Positions 46,944 to 58,489 of a DNA stretch of 64,000 nt are shown in pieces. The notes below the pieces were generated by a model. That model was not told the DNA's origin. It did not search any database and worked only from the letters and a program-made list of their open reading frames with translations. Position numbers and translations under genes: made by a program. Origin of the DNA: Imbricaverruca yamaguchii (taxonomy: Eukaryota; Arthropoda; Thecostraca; Neoverrucidae); NCBI GenBank assembly GCA_034440575.1, contig JAOTOL010001348.1:352001-416000 (forward strand). The letters run 5' to 3'. Numbering within the stretch: the stretch's first letter is position 1; every line of letters begins with the position of its first letter.

Positions 46944-46953
<10 letters not shown>
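46832..46953 (-). CDS. SIFamide-receptor-like GPCR, TM5 exon
   Basis: A 122-bp exon. The acceptor is TGTTGGTCAG|GTGTGG and the donor CACG|GTGAGC. It is read in phase 0 and ends after two bases of an Arg codon. It begins VWPAHMDGR (second extracellular loop), continues with TM5 ([20 protein letters not shown]) and ends [11 protein letters not shown]. After the TM4 exon this gives CQE|VWP, matching the C-x-E-x-WP loop-2 pattern of NPFF/SIFamide-type receptors, where the Cys forms the disulphide to TM3. The first ten bases are also the first ten bases of each unit in the adjoining 38-bp minisatellite. Confidence 0.75.
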
Positions 46954-47842
<889 letters not shown>

Positions 47843-47919
47843 AAGGTATGCACATTCATGGCAACTATTCGGACACCGACGTCATCCTAGGCTTTATGCT
47901 TCGACTGCACGGCACGGAG

Positions 47920-48115
47920 GCACGGAAAGAGGGAGAGAGGGAGGGCGAGGAAAGGGAAGGGGAATTTAGGAAATTGGAGGGGATGAGAGGAAAGAGCATG
48001 GGAGGGAGGAAAGGGGAGGGTGGAGGAGGAAAGGAGGGGAGGGATGAAAGGGGAGAGAAGGAGGAAATGGGAGAAAAGGGGAGGAAAGTGAAGGGCCGTT
48101 GGGGAGGGGGGGGTG
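47920..48115 (+). repeat. Polypurine tract
   Basis: Nearly 200 bp of almost pure A/G on the plus strand (GGGAGGAAAGGGGAGGG-type), ending in GGGGAGGGGGGG. Capable of triplex (H-DNA) formation. It lies within the large receptor intron. Confidence 0.9.
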
Positions 48116-48177
48116 CGGCGGCCGCCATGTCTCCCACACTTTTCGAGCATCTTATTCACCAGCCCTGTCGGAGTTTG

Positions 48178-48345
48178 AAGGAAACGACTGGCTTTGCATG
48201 CGACTATCCATCCTCCTTCCGTGCACCATCGTACATATTTTTTTCACCGTTCGAACGTTGCCGCGTGCCTACTTGGCCGGCATGTTTGCAATGCTGGGCT
48301 AATGATCCCCGGGAGGGATTAGGGAAATGGCTCCGGCATCCCCAG
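48178..48345 (+). mobile_element. Dispersed repeat fragment, inverted relative to 50497
   Basis: About 165 bp aligning in inverse orientation with 50497-50652. Landmarks are GGAAACGACTGGCTTTGCAT, GTGCACCATCGTACATAT, TACTTGGCCGGCATG and GATCCCCGGGAGGGATTAGG. It belongs to an unidentified dispersed family inside the receptor intron. Confidence 0.75.
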
Positions 48346-49305
48346 CGGCAGCACACTGGCCGAAATCAGAACGTGGTAGCCGTGGATACCGCAAAGTGGA
48401 CGGAGCGTCAGTAATGATTGATTATTTTGGCTTAGTGGCGCCCCAACTGCTACTCGTTATGTAGCGGCCAGGCGTCAGTAAAAATCATCTGCAGTTGAAG
48501 TTCCTACCGAGGTTGGCAGATGTTATGAACTAAGACAACTGCCAGTCCCCACGTTTGGTCGCCGCCTTAGGCGGCATTTGTGCATGGAACCGGTCAGATT
48601 AACTTGATGTGCTTCCTGACTTCTTACCATACTCCCTGACCTCTTATCATACTTGCTGACGTACCTTCATACCTGCTGACTTCTTATTATGCTTACTGTA
48701 CTTGCTGATTCTTTCCGTGCCGTTGGTGTGACGAATTGCTATATGTATTTAGTTGTGCCCGTGACAGCCTGTTTCGTGACATCTGTTTTAAAAATTGGCT
48801 GTGACTCGTGGCTGCAATAGCCACGGGTTGCCACAGCCAGGGGATGTGGACGCCTGAATATACGTCTTTGCCTCGTCTTTGCCTTCGTCATGTCTTGATT
48901 CATGACCACCCGCTGTCCACTGGCAGACTCTCAGAGTTTTTGCTGTTGGGGGAGGGGAACACGCTCTCAAGATGAAGGACCACTCTTTGGAGAAGCGCCT
49001 TCCGCCAAACAATTTGAGTAAGGGCACCAGTGCGGCTGAACTCTGTAAATGAAATGCGCTTATTCCACCATGAATTGTCATCGTGCCACGCCTTGTCGCA
49101 CCAGGCAGCGCCATTCTGTTGGTAGGGTGGGGTGCGGGTGCGGGTGGGGGGTGGGGGTGTACACTTCCGCCAATACCCCCGCCAGGCCGGATCCACCAAT
49201 GCTGTTGATCGTACTTTGTGACACGCGGTGGCTCTATTGCCTACTACATCTCTTGCCATATGGCGGCTGCATTGCCTACTTGGTCCCCTGACAAATCACG
49301 ACCTC
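48346..49305. other. Intronic unique sequence with one hairpin
   Basis: A two-step inverted repeat, GGCTGTG (48797) and CGTGGCT GCAAT AGCCACG then CACAGCC (to 48838), can form a hairpin. No exon seen; still within the large receptor intron. Confidence 0.4.
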
Positions 49306-50240
49306 ATCATTCGCCGCAGCTCCCGACACAAGGCAGCCACGCCGCAGCTCCCGACACACGGCAGTCACGCTGCGGCTCCCGACACACAGCAGTCACGCCG
49401 CAGCTCCCGACACACAGCAGTCACGCCGCAGCTCCCGACACACGGCAGTCACGCCGCGGCTCCCGACACACGGCAGTCACGCCGCAGCTCCCGATACACG
49501 GCAGCCACGCCGCAGCTCCCGACACACGGCAGTCACGCCGCAGCTCCCGACACAAGGCAGTCACGCCGCAGCTCCCAACACAAGGCAGCCACGCCGCAGC
49601 TCCCGACACACGGCAGTCACGCTGCGGCTCCCGACACACGGCAGTCACGCCGCAGCTCCCGACACACGGCAGTCACGCCGCGGCTCCCGACACACGGCAG
49701 TCACGCCGCAGCTCCCGACACACGGCAGTCAGGCTGCGGCTCCCGACACACGGCAGTCACGCCGCAGCTCCCGACACAAGGCAGTCACGCCGCAGCTCCC
49801 GACACACAGCAGTCACGTCGCAGCTCCCGACACACGGCAGTCACGCTGCGGCTCCCGACACACGGCAGTCACGCCGCAGCTCCCGACACACGGCAGTCAC
49901 GCTGCGGCTCCCAACACACGGCAGTCACGCTGCGGCTCCCAACACACGGCAGTCACGCCGCAGCTCCCGAAACACGGCAGTCACGCCGCAGCTCCCGACA
50001 CACGGCAGTCACGCCGCAGCTCCCGACACACGGCAGTCACGCCGCAGCTCCCGACACAAGGGAGTCACGCCGCAGCTCCCAACACACGTCAGTCACGCTG
50101 CGGCTCCCGACACACGGCAGTCACGCCGCAGCTCCCGACACAAGGCAGTCACGCCGCAGCTCCCAACACACGTCAGTCACGCTGCGGCTCCCGACACACG
50201 GCAGTCAGGCTGCGGCTCCCGACACACGGCAGTCAGGCTG
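49306..50240. repeat. 28-bp minisatellite, about 33 copies
   Basis: Unit parts: CGCCGCAGCTCCCGACACAC and GGCAGTCA. Variants CTGCGGC, ACAAGG, AGCC and CAACAC recur in blocks. As the unit is 28 bp, each frame cycles through all phases, and two plus-strand frames remain open for about 360 codons; this is stop-poor composition, not coding evidence. It lies in the large receptor intron. Confidence 0.97.
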
Positions 50241-50261
50241 CTCGCCATCCCAGCAGCTCCG

Positions 50262-50495
50262 TCGCTCGTCGTACCTCCTGACACATGTCATGCCTCCTGA
50301 TACATGTCATGCCTCCTGATACATGTCATACCTCCTGACACACATCATACCTCCCGACACACGTCATACCTCCTGACACACGTCATACCTCCTGACACAT
50401 GTCATACCTCCTGACGCACGTCATACCTCCTGACACATGTCATACCTCCTGACACACGTCATACCTCCTGACGCACGTCATACCTCCTGACGCTG
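50262..50495 (-). repeat. 19-bp splice-donor minisatellite, distal block
   Basis: About 12 copies of the unit which on the gene strand reads CATGTGTCAGGAG|GTATGA. It is the same unit as the block touching the TM4 exon at 50863-51015, and is separated from it by the dispersed repeat and LINE fragment at 50497-50862. Confidence 0.92.
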
Positions 50496-50496
50496 C

Positions 50497-50650
50497 TGGG
50501 GATGCCGGAGCTATTTCCCTAATCCCTGCCGGGGATCATTAGCCCAGCATTGCAAACATGCCGGCCAAGTAGGCACGCGGCAACGTTGGAACGGTGAAAA
50601 AAAATATGTGCGATGGTGCACGATAGTCGCATGCAAAGCCAGTCGTTTCC
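50497..50650 (-). mobile_element. Dispersed repeat fragment, inverted copy of 48178
   Basis: Reverse-orientation match to 48178-48345. It directly precedes the LINE fragment and lies within the splice-donor minisatellite. Confidence 0.75.
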
Positions 50651-50862
50651 TACAAAAATGGTTAATGGTATAAGCAACCTGGCATATGAGGAAAGATTAA
50701 AGAAATTGAATATGTTTTCACTTAGATATAGAAGGCTGAGAGGAGATCTCATCGAGGTCTTTACATTTGTCCATGGTCTGGAGAGGGGATATCTTGGGGA
50801 AATGTTTGAATTTAACAGAAATGATGCAATTAGAGGTCATAAATTCAAAATTATGTCGTATG
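50651..50862 (+). mobile_element. LINE (CR1/L2-type) reverse-transcriptase C-terminal fragment
   Basis: The plus-strand frame reads TKMVNGISNLAYEERLKKLN, MFSLRYRRLRGDLIEVFTFV and HGLERGYLG. The string YEERLKKLN-FSLRYRRLRGDLIEVF is the well-known C-terminal segment of CR1/L2/Jockey-type LINE reverse transcriptases. It is truncated at both ends, so it is a dead fragment. It lies antisense to the receptor gene and splits the donor minisatellite into two blocks. Confidence 0.8.
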
Positions 50863-51015
50863 TCGTACGTCCTGACACACGTCATACCTCCTGACACATG
50901 TCATACCTCCTGGCACATGTCGTACCTCCTGACACACGTCATACCTCCTGACACATGTCGTACCTCCTGAAACATGTCATACCTTCTGACACACATCGTA
51001 CCTCCTGACACATGA
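50863..51015 (-). repeat. 19-bp splice-donor minisatellite, proximal block overlapping the TM4 exon end
   Basis: About seven copies touching the exon. On the gene strand the unit is CATGTGTCAGGAG followed by GTATGA or GTACGA. The first 13 bases equal the last 13 coding bases of the TM4 exon (codons V-M-C-Q-E) and the last six are the start of the intron. The copy in the exon is the authentic donor CAGGAG|GTACGA. Confidence 0.92.
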
Positions 51016-51158
51016 CAGTGCCGTTGTCGGGACGGAGGTCGAAGAAGAGCGGCCACGGCATCATGATCAACATCGGCAGCAGCCAGATCACAGCGATGAT
51101 GAGACGAGCGCGACGTCGGGAGATATGGCAACGCAGCCCGCAGCAAATTGCCAGGAAC
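51002..51158 (-). CDS. SIFamide-receptor-like GPCR, TM4 exon
   Basis: A 157-bp exon. The acceptor follows the tract TTTCCTTGGCTTTGTCAG and the donor is CAGGAG|GTACGA. The first base completes a split codon, consistent with the common GPCR intron inside the Arg of the DR(Y/F) motif. It then encodes 52 residues: FLAICCGLRCHISRRRARL (intracellular loop 2), TM4 (IIAVIWLLPMLIMMPWPLFF) and DLRPDNGTVMCQE (extracellular loop 2 with an N-glycosylation NGT and the disulphide Cys). It joins in phase 0 to the TM5 exon. The usual Pro after LAI-x-x is replaced by Gly. Upstream exons were not found in this window. Confidence 0.75.
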
Positions 51159-51195
51159 CTGACAAAGCCAAGGAAACATCGTCAAGGTGACTGGA

Positions 51196-51486
51196 AGTCG
51201 GCACATCCACGACGCAGTGTGGTGGTGGAGCCTTCGCATGCCATGCCACACACTGCTTCACATGCCACTGTAAGGTGGCACTGAAGCAGTGTGGTGGTGG
51301 AGCCTTCGCATGCCATGCCACACTGCTTCACATGCCACTGTAAGGTGGCACTGAAGCAGTGTGGCGGTGGAGCCTTCCCATGCCATGCCACACTGCTTCA
51401 CATGCCACTGTAAGGTGGCACTGAAGCAGTGTGGCGGTGGAGCCTTCCCATGCCATGTCACACACTGCTTCACATGCCACTGCATA
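51196..51486. repeat. 66-bp hairpin-forming minisatellite beside the TM4 exon acceptor
   Basis: About four copies. Each unit contains CCACACTGCTTCA and its exact complement TGAAGCAGTGTGG, separated by about 20 bp that themselves hold TGCCAC and GTGGCA. Each unit can therefore fold as a long hairpin. The array begins about 40-50 bp upstream of the acceptor of the TM4 exon on the gene strand. Confidence 0.92.
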
Positions 51487-52661
51487 ACAGTTGGCCGCCA
51501 CGGTAACGCCACCAGTTTCGCACAGCCATTCATTTTAATTTTCATATGATGACGCGTCTGTCTGTCGAAGGACTGTCGAGAACCGGAAAACAGATGGAGA
51601 GGGCCAGCGACACCGAGTTGGCTGTGTTCATGTTGGGAGCCGAACAATCTACAGCCGGCAGATGTTATCCCGGCAGCCAATAGGAGAGAGCACCCTCGAC
51701 TCTCCCCGTCGTTGTCTGGCGAACTGCCCGCAGTAGCACCAGTTGCTTGACCAGAATCTGCTAATGTCGTTAGTAATCTGTTGCGCTGAGTATCCACGCA
51801 AAAGATCGCCCCATGCTATTCACAAGGCTGTGGCACTTTTATCGTTGGTAAATATAAAGAGCGCATTTCGACTAGGCCACCGCGCGGTTTCCCCACATTC
51901 GTAGCACACTTTGTTTTGTTTTATTGCTGTCATTTGGTTTGATTGCCTTGTTTGTTAAGCCTGAGCCGTGGAGCGTAAAGCCGGCTCCTCGTTCGCTAAT
52001 TTGAGCCGGCTGGGGTCGTGTGCTAAACGCCGTCAGCTGAGGGTTTTCAGTTGAGGTGCGACGCTCTAGAATGCAAGGCTTCGTTTATGGGTGTTTGAGA
52101 AGAGATTATAACTGCTAGTCTTATCCTTGCTTTTGACGTATAGAAGAAAACCAACCAAGAAGATTCATCGTGTGGGGTAACATTAAGTAATATAAGTAGT
52201 AGACAGAGTAAGAAAAGTAAAGCTCGTGAGAAAGGCATGTCCTTGACAAATTACGCAATTACAATTGCATAATTTGTTGGCTCAGTCACACTTGCCCTGC
52301 CACACATTGGCCCGAAAACCTGGATCGAATTCCATGCACTGATGCAAAATAATTAAACACTATGCATGCGAGACATATCACATGCTGTGGTAGAATTGAT
52401 GCCCATGTTTTGGTTACATTGCTTTTGCAATATAAGCTGCCATTGCGTGTTTCTCTCTAATTGCTTTGCTAACCCACACTCTGCTCACGCCGGCACCATA
52501 CCTAGCGAAAACAGTGTGTAGTAGGAAATTACGATCCAGAAACGTGATATCATTGGTGTTGTGATAGTTCTATTAGTGCTCCGGATTTGTTATCGCGCTC
52601 TCTACCGCGGCTGGTCTCGTAACCGTCCAGTGTTCACCATCGCACGATGAACTACATCAAA
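51487..52661. other. Unique sequence, presumed receptor intron
   Basis: No exon seen. An AT-rich inverted repeat, ACAAATTACGCAATT (52246) and AATTGCATAATTTGT (52263-52277), has 15-bp arms with one mismatch. Confidence 0.4.
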
Positions 52662-54150
52662 ATCACTACATCTACACCACACCGCGGCGACACCATACAC
52701 ATCTACATCACATCGCGGCGACACCATACACATCTACACCACACCGCGGCGACACCATACACATCTACACCACACCGCGGCGACACCATACACATCTACA
52801 CCACACCGCGGCGACACCATACACATCTACACCACACCGCCGCGACACCATACACATCTACACCACACCGCGGCGACACCATACACATCTACACCACACC
52901 GCGGCGACACCATACACATCTACATCACACCGCGGCGACACCATACACATCTACACCACACCGCGGCGACACCATACACATCTACACCACACCGCGGCGA
53001 CACCATACACATCTACACCACACCGCGGCGACACCATACACATCTACACCACACCGCGGCGACACCATACACATCTACACCACACCGCGGCGACACCATA
53101 CACATCTTAAACCAAGCGGCGACACCATACACATCTACACCACACCGCGGCGACACACGCGGCGACACCATACACATCTACATCACATCGCGGCGACACC
53201 ATACACATCTACACCACACCGCGGCGACACCATACACATCTACACCACACCGCGGCGACACCATACACATCTACACCACACCGCGGCGACACCATACACA
53301 TCTACACCACACCGCGGCGACACCATAACACATCTACCCCACACCGCGGCACACACACCACAGCAAATAACATAAAATTACCACACCGCGGCACACCCAC
53401 ACTACACCACACCGCGGCGCAATAATCTAAACACACCTACACACACCGCGGCAATATCTAACACATCTACACCACACCGCGGCGACACCATACACATCTA
53501 CACCACACCGCGGCGACACCATACACATCTACACCACACCGCGGCGACACCATACACATCTACACCACACCGCGGCAATATCTAACACATCTACCCCACA
53601 CCGCGGCAATATCTAACACATCTACCTCACACCGCGGCAATATCTAACACATCTACCTCACACCGCGGCAATATCTAACACATCTACACCACACCGCGGC
53701 GACACCATACACATCTACACCACACCGCGGCAATATCTAACACATCTACCCCACACCGCGGCAATATCTAACACATCTACATCACACCGCGGCATTATCT
53801 AACACATCTACACAACACCACCGCAATATCTAACACAACTACACCACACCGCGGCAATATCTAACACATCTACACCACACCACCGCAATATCTAACACAT
53901 CTACCCCACACCACCGCAATATCTAACACATCTACACAACACCACCGCAATATCTAACACAACTACACCACACCGCGGCAATATCTAACACATCTACACA
54001 ACACCACCGCAATATCTAACACATCTACACAACACCACCGCAATATCTAACACATCTACACAACACCACCGCAATATCTAACACATCTACACAACACCAC
54101 CGCAATATCTAACACATCTACACCACACCGCGGCAATATCTAACAGATCT
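52662..54150. repeat. 31-bp minisatellite with two unit types
   Basis: About 46 copies. Type 1 (52662-53330 and islands to about 53725) is ACCACACCGCGGCGACACCA plus TACACATCTAC. Type 2 (mostly after 53570) is ACCACACCGCGGCAATATCT plus AACACATCTAC, grading into a CACCGC variant lacking CCGCGG. The order shows type 2 arising inside a type 1 array and then expanding. Confidence 0.97.
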
Positions 54151-54984
54151 ATACAACAGCTAACCTAACCAGCACCGCTGCGAACAGCAACGACCCGCCG
54201 CCCCCTCCCCACCAGTCCGGCCTGCTCTGACATCTGACCGCAGGACACCGGTGACGGGGATTTTCCGCGCGGTCATAGTCATACGTCAACCGTGGAAAGG
54301 CCGATCACGCCGCTCGCGAAAGGGGCGGGGCAGGGCGTGGAGGCAGACGAGACAGATACGAGGAGCTTTTACCGCGTGGATCCAAACTGGGAATTGAGGG
54401 TACCCAGCTGGCTGGGGGGGGGGGGGGGACATCCGGCGGGCACGTCGCGTGTCATTGGAAAACTTCCCATTCCTTGTCATCCATGTCACCAACTGCACAT
54501 GGAATCATCGTTGTTTGCCAATGCAATTGGCATTACTATGATGCCACTTATATCAGTAGCATTGTGTGGTACAGCCATTTGCTGAGGAGTAAAATCGCAT
54601 TCAATAGTTGACCATACGTGGACATTAATACACTGAATGCGTTTGCGTGACAACTCGGCCATGCGATAAGTTTGTACTCCGGCCTGGGATACAGGCCAAT
54701 ACCGTGATAGTACTGTACCTGATGGCGGGACAGTCCCAGTGCAACGCTCGCGACTGGGTACGGAAAGACAACTTTGCTGAACCAAACTGGAAAGCGCCAT
54801 TGAACAGCAAAAATAAAACCGCTAGCAATATGCAACATGGCATGCTGCTCATCATGCCTATATCAATATGCAATGTCCGGTAGCATGGCTGTCAAAGCAA
54901 AATGTTGGCATGCTCGCACTGCCCAACACCATGACATCTTTGAGTGAGGAATGTTTTGCACTGAGTTAGCACGGTCAGTTCCAG
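54151..54984. other. Unique sequence with a poly-G run
   Basis: A G run of about 16 bases lies at 54414-54429. Open frames on both strands show no domain. Confidence 0.4.
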
Positions 54985-55132
54985 CCGACCTCTTCCCCGC
55001 CGCATGCCATGGGAGTCAGTGCCAGAGGCCGTAGTTGTCTTTGACGCATGCCATGGGAGTCAGTGCCAGAGGCCGTAGTTGTCTTTGACGCATGCCATGG
55101 GAGTCAGTGCTAGAGGCCGTAGTTGTCTTTGA
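54985..55132. repeat. 44-bp tandem repeat, three copies
   Basis: Unit parts: TGACGCATGCCATGGGAGTC and AGTGCCAGAGGCCGTAGTTGTCTT. Contains the palindrome CCATGG. Confidence 0.93.
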
Positions 55133-55779
55133 CCTACATCAAGAGCAGCCGCACGCCTACTCTGATCTGGGCTCAGTTGGTGGGCCGCACGTGGTGTCGA
55201 TACAGCCCGGGTCTCCCGTGTACATTAGCTGACAGCACTACCTAAGAACAGGCAGCAAAGTGTCCAGTCTCTGACAGTACCACCTGACTACGTGCACCAA
55301 GAGCAACGACAATAATGACAAGCCATGCCCGCGTCACAACGAACGCAATCGACCAAGAAAAAAATCGCGAAACGAGTGTCACCACGGGTTCTTCCCGCGA
55401 AACGAGGCACTTCGTCACTGAAAACTCTTTCCGCGTGAGGGTAATTTGTTTGCTAATCAGGTAAAAGCTCAAGCTCAGCGCCAACTTGTCCCCTACATCG
55501 TCGGCGGCGGAAACGCCCAGCGAGAACTGGACAACCCTGACGGTTAGCCTAGCTAGAAATTCCGTCAGATATGGCGATAAGGCACGGTAGTCGCCATTTG
55601 TCAGAGCTGGCAGCTCTGATCGCCAGCAGAGCAGAGCTAACCAACAGCTCCCATCAGCACAATAAAACCCTGATGTGAGGGCCAATTTTAGCACAGCGAG
55701 TCGATTAGGGACAGTACGACGGCGGTAATGATCTGTGAGGAAGCCCAGAGATCACATTTCTAGCGCGAATGCTTTGGAC
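55133..55779. other. Unique sequence, no gene seen
   Basis: A 150-codon minus-strand frame (55242-55694) was checked for GPCR or other domains; none recognised. Confidence 0.4.
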
Positions 55780-56965
55780 GTGCAGCTGTATACAGTGCAT
55801 TGTTGCATTGTTGTGCAGCTGCATACAGTGCATTGGTGTACAGCTGTACACAGTGTATTGATGTGCAGCTGTATACAGTGCATTGGTGTACAGCTGTACA
55901 CAGTGTATTGCTGTGCAGCTGCATATAGTGCATTGGTGTGCAGCTGTATACAGTGTATTGCTGTGCAGCTGTATATAGTGCATTGGTGTACAGCTGCATA
56001 CAGTGCATTGCTGTGCAGCTGTATACAGTGCATTGGTGTACAGCTGTACACAGTGTATTGCTGTGCAGCTGCATACAGTGCATTGCTGTGCAGCTGCATA
56101 CAGTGTATTGCTGTGCAGCTGTATATAGTGCATTGGTGTACAGCTGTACACAGTGTATTGCTGTGCAGCTGCATATAGTGCATTGGTGTGCAGCTGTATA
56201 CAGTGTATTGCTGTGCAGCTGTATATAGTGCATTGGTGTACAGCTGTACACAGTGTATTGATGTGCAGCTGTATACAGTGCATTGGTGTGCAGCTGTATA
56301 CAGTGTATTGCTGTGCAGCTGTATATAGTGCATTGGTGTACAGCTGTACACAGTGTATTGCTGTGCAGCTGTATACAGTGCATTGGTGTGCAGCTGTATA
56401 CAGTGTATTGCTGTGCAGCTGTATATAGTGCATTGGTGTACAGCTGCATACAGTGCATTGCTGTGCAGCTGCATACAGTGCATTGCTGTGCAGCTGCATA
56501 CAGTGTATTGCTGTGCAGCTGTATATAGTGCATTGGTGTACAGCTGTACACAGTGTATTGCTGTGCAGCTGCATATAGTGCATTGGTGTGCAGCTGTATA
56601 CAGTGTATTGCTGTGCAGCTGTATATAGTGCATTGGTGTACAGCTGTACACAGTGTATTGATGTGCAGCTGTATACAGTGCATTGGTGTGCAGCTGCATA
56701 CAGTGTATTGCTGTGCAGCTGTATATAGTGCATTGGTGTACAGCTGTACACAGTGTATTGCTGTGCAGCTGCATATAGTGCATTGGTGTGCAGCTGTATA
56801 CAGTGTATTGCTGTGCAGCTGTATATAGTGCATTGGTGTGCAGCTGTACACAGTGCATTGTTGTGCAGATGCATACAGTGCATTGGTGTGCAGCTGTATA
56901 CAGTGTATTCCTGTGCAGCTGCATACAGTGCATTGGCGTACAGCTGTATACAGTACATTGGTATG
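55780..56965. repeat. 25-bp minisatellite with CAGCTG core and higher-order blocks
   Basis: About 47 copies of GTGCAGCTGTATACAGTGCA plus TTGGT (or TTGCT). Every unit has the E-box palindrome CAGCTG. Variants (GCATATAG, GTACACAG, TTGATG) recur in the same order at spacings of 200, 250 and 400 bp, so multi-unit blocks were duplicated. All three minus-strand frames are open for over 1 kb because 25 is not a multiple of three and no phase of the unit has a stop; this is not evidence of coding. Confidence 0.97.
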
Positions 56966-57279
56966 AACCTCTGATCACAATCCTCTTGAATGCTATGCTC
57001 AGAGCTTTTGCATTTGAGTTAAGGATGCGGAGGAATTTGTAGCTTCCCAAGAAAAAAGCGCAGCAATATAACGACATAGCAGTGTGTTGTATGTTCTGTG
57101 GACTTTTTTCCGGTGGGGAGGCATGAAGAATTTCAGAAACACAGAGGTAGATCTATGTTTCAGGAGTGAAACGGTAATCAACCAGAGATGATGTCCATGT
57201 CCAAGACCGAATGTCAAAACCATCAAATTACACGGGTGTTACACCAAGTAATCCTTGCATGCGCCTGTATACTGATGTG
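56966..57279. other. Unique sequence, nothing recognised
   Basis: No supported features. Confidence 0.35.
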
Positions 57280-57310
57280 CAGTATGTGTGTGTGTGTATT
57301 TGTGCATGCG

Positions 57311-57376
<66 letters not shown>

Positions 57377-57432
57377 TGTGTGTGTCTGTGTGTGTGTCTG
57401 TGTGTGTGTGTATGCGTACGTGTATATGTTTG
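57280..57432. repeat. Imperfect (GT)n microsatellite
   Basis: GT run with scattered A and C interruptions (GTATGTGT, TGTCTGTG) at both ends. Confidence 0.96.
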
Positions 57433-58489
57433 TGTTTCATGGTCTCAATTAAGCTTTAGGAAACTTTTCATGCCTCGAAACTGCAATTAATATTGGCTTG
57501 CGTAAGCGTACTGTGCGTATGTTTATTATGGATATTCCCTTGGCTCAATTTAATATCGGCGAACCATTTCTTACCCTTGAAGCCTCCAAATATGTAACTT
57601 GCGATGGTGCAAAATCCATCGTCTGTCATGTTTCGTGTGGCCTCTAGGACCTTGGATGATATATGAGTATGAACCATGATACTTAGCTGGCAGCATTAAT
57701 GCACCTACATTTGGGTTCCATATAGTCGTCGATTCCCGACGTTTTGGTAATGTTTACCTCGAAGATCAGTCTTGAACGGTCACTGTCTGACCAAAGATAC
57801 AGAATCGGGACCATTGGCGACTTGTTGCGTCACGCAGAACGTACTGGCTATCTTCCTCGTCCCTATTATGTTGCGATGTGGTGCGATGTGCTATGTTGTG
57901 TTGCTATGTTGTAATGGTGATGTTGTGTTGTTCTTATTGTGATGGTGACGCTGTGTTACTTATGTTATGAAAGTGATGTTGCATTGCATGATTGTGATGT
58001 TGTGCTGTTTATGTTCGGATGGATATGTCTAAACCGCCCCAGTCCTTTCTGAGTCGGAGCCATTTTAGCTCCAACCGATAGGAGACATACCAGGGCAGAG
58101 ACGGCATCTTAGTCAGGGTAAAAAACGCAGGAATGTTCACCAGGCCTCCTCCTTCCACCTCCCTCAGAGTTAATCGTCGACGACACGTGCGTGCCAGACG
58201 ACAGTCCGGAAGACGTGACCATCATAGTTCGCTCCAGGTGGCCGCTGCACTTTTCTATCGAACAATTCACCAGGATCATCGAATTCTTTTCACAGAGCCT
58301 GACACCACTTTCGATCAAAACTCGAATCGCAGGGCCGAATTCTGGCGAATCTCGCGCTGACCTCGAGAGCATGCTCCAGAAGGGCGACTGTACGCGCAAT
58401 TGGCGACTCGTTCGCGCGCAACTCGCTTCTTGTCGCAACTGCGCCGAATCTCGCAGCGCGGCGAGGCACGTGCTCCTCAGTCGATGACG
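57433..58489. other. Unique sequence, no gene seen
   Basis: Degenerate TGTTGTG/GTGATGTTG repetition at about 57870-58010. Overlapping open frames at 58110-58510 on both strands show no recognisable domain. Confidence 0.4.

Noticed and set aside
49218..50319. Two overlapping plus-strand frames of about 360 codons
   Set aside because: Translations of the 28-bp array; both frames carry the same cyclic peptide and no domain.
55242..55694. 150-codon minus-strand frame with hydrophobic segments
   Set aside because: No GPCR motif, no splice-site borders that fit, and composition like the surroundings.
55705..57077. Open frames of 363-441 codons on the minus strand
   Set aside because: They are translations of the 25-bp array in all three frames; the period and stop-free unit explain them fully.
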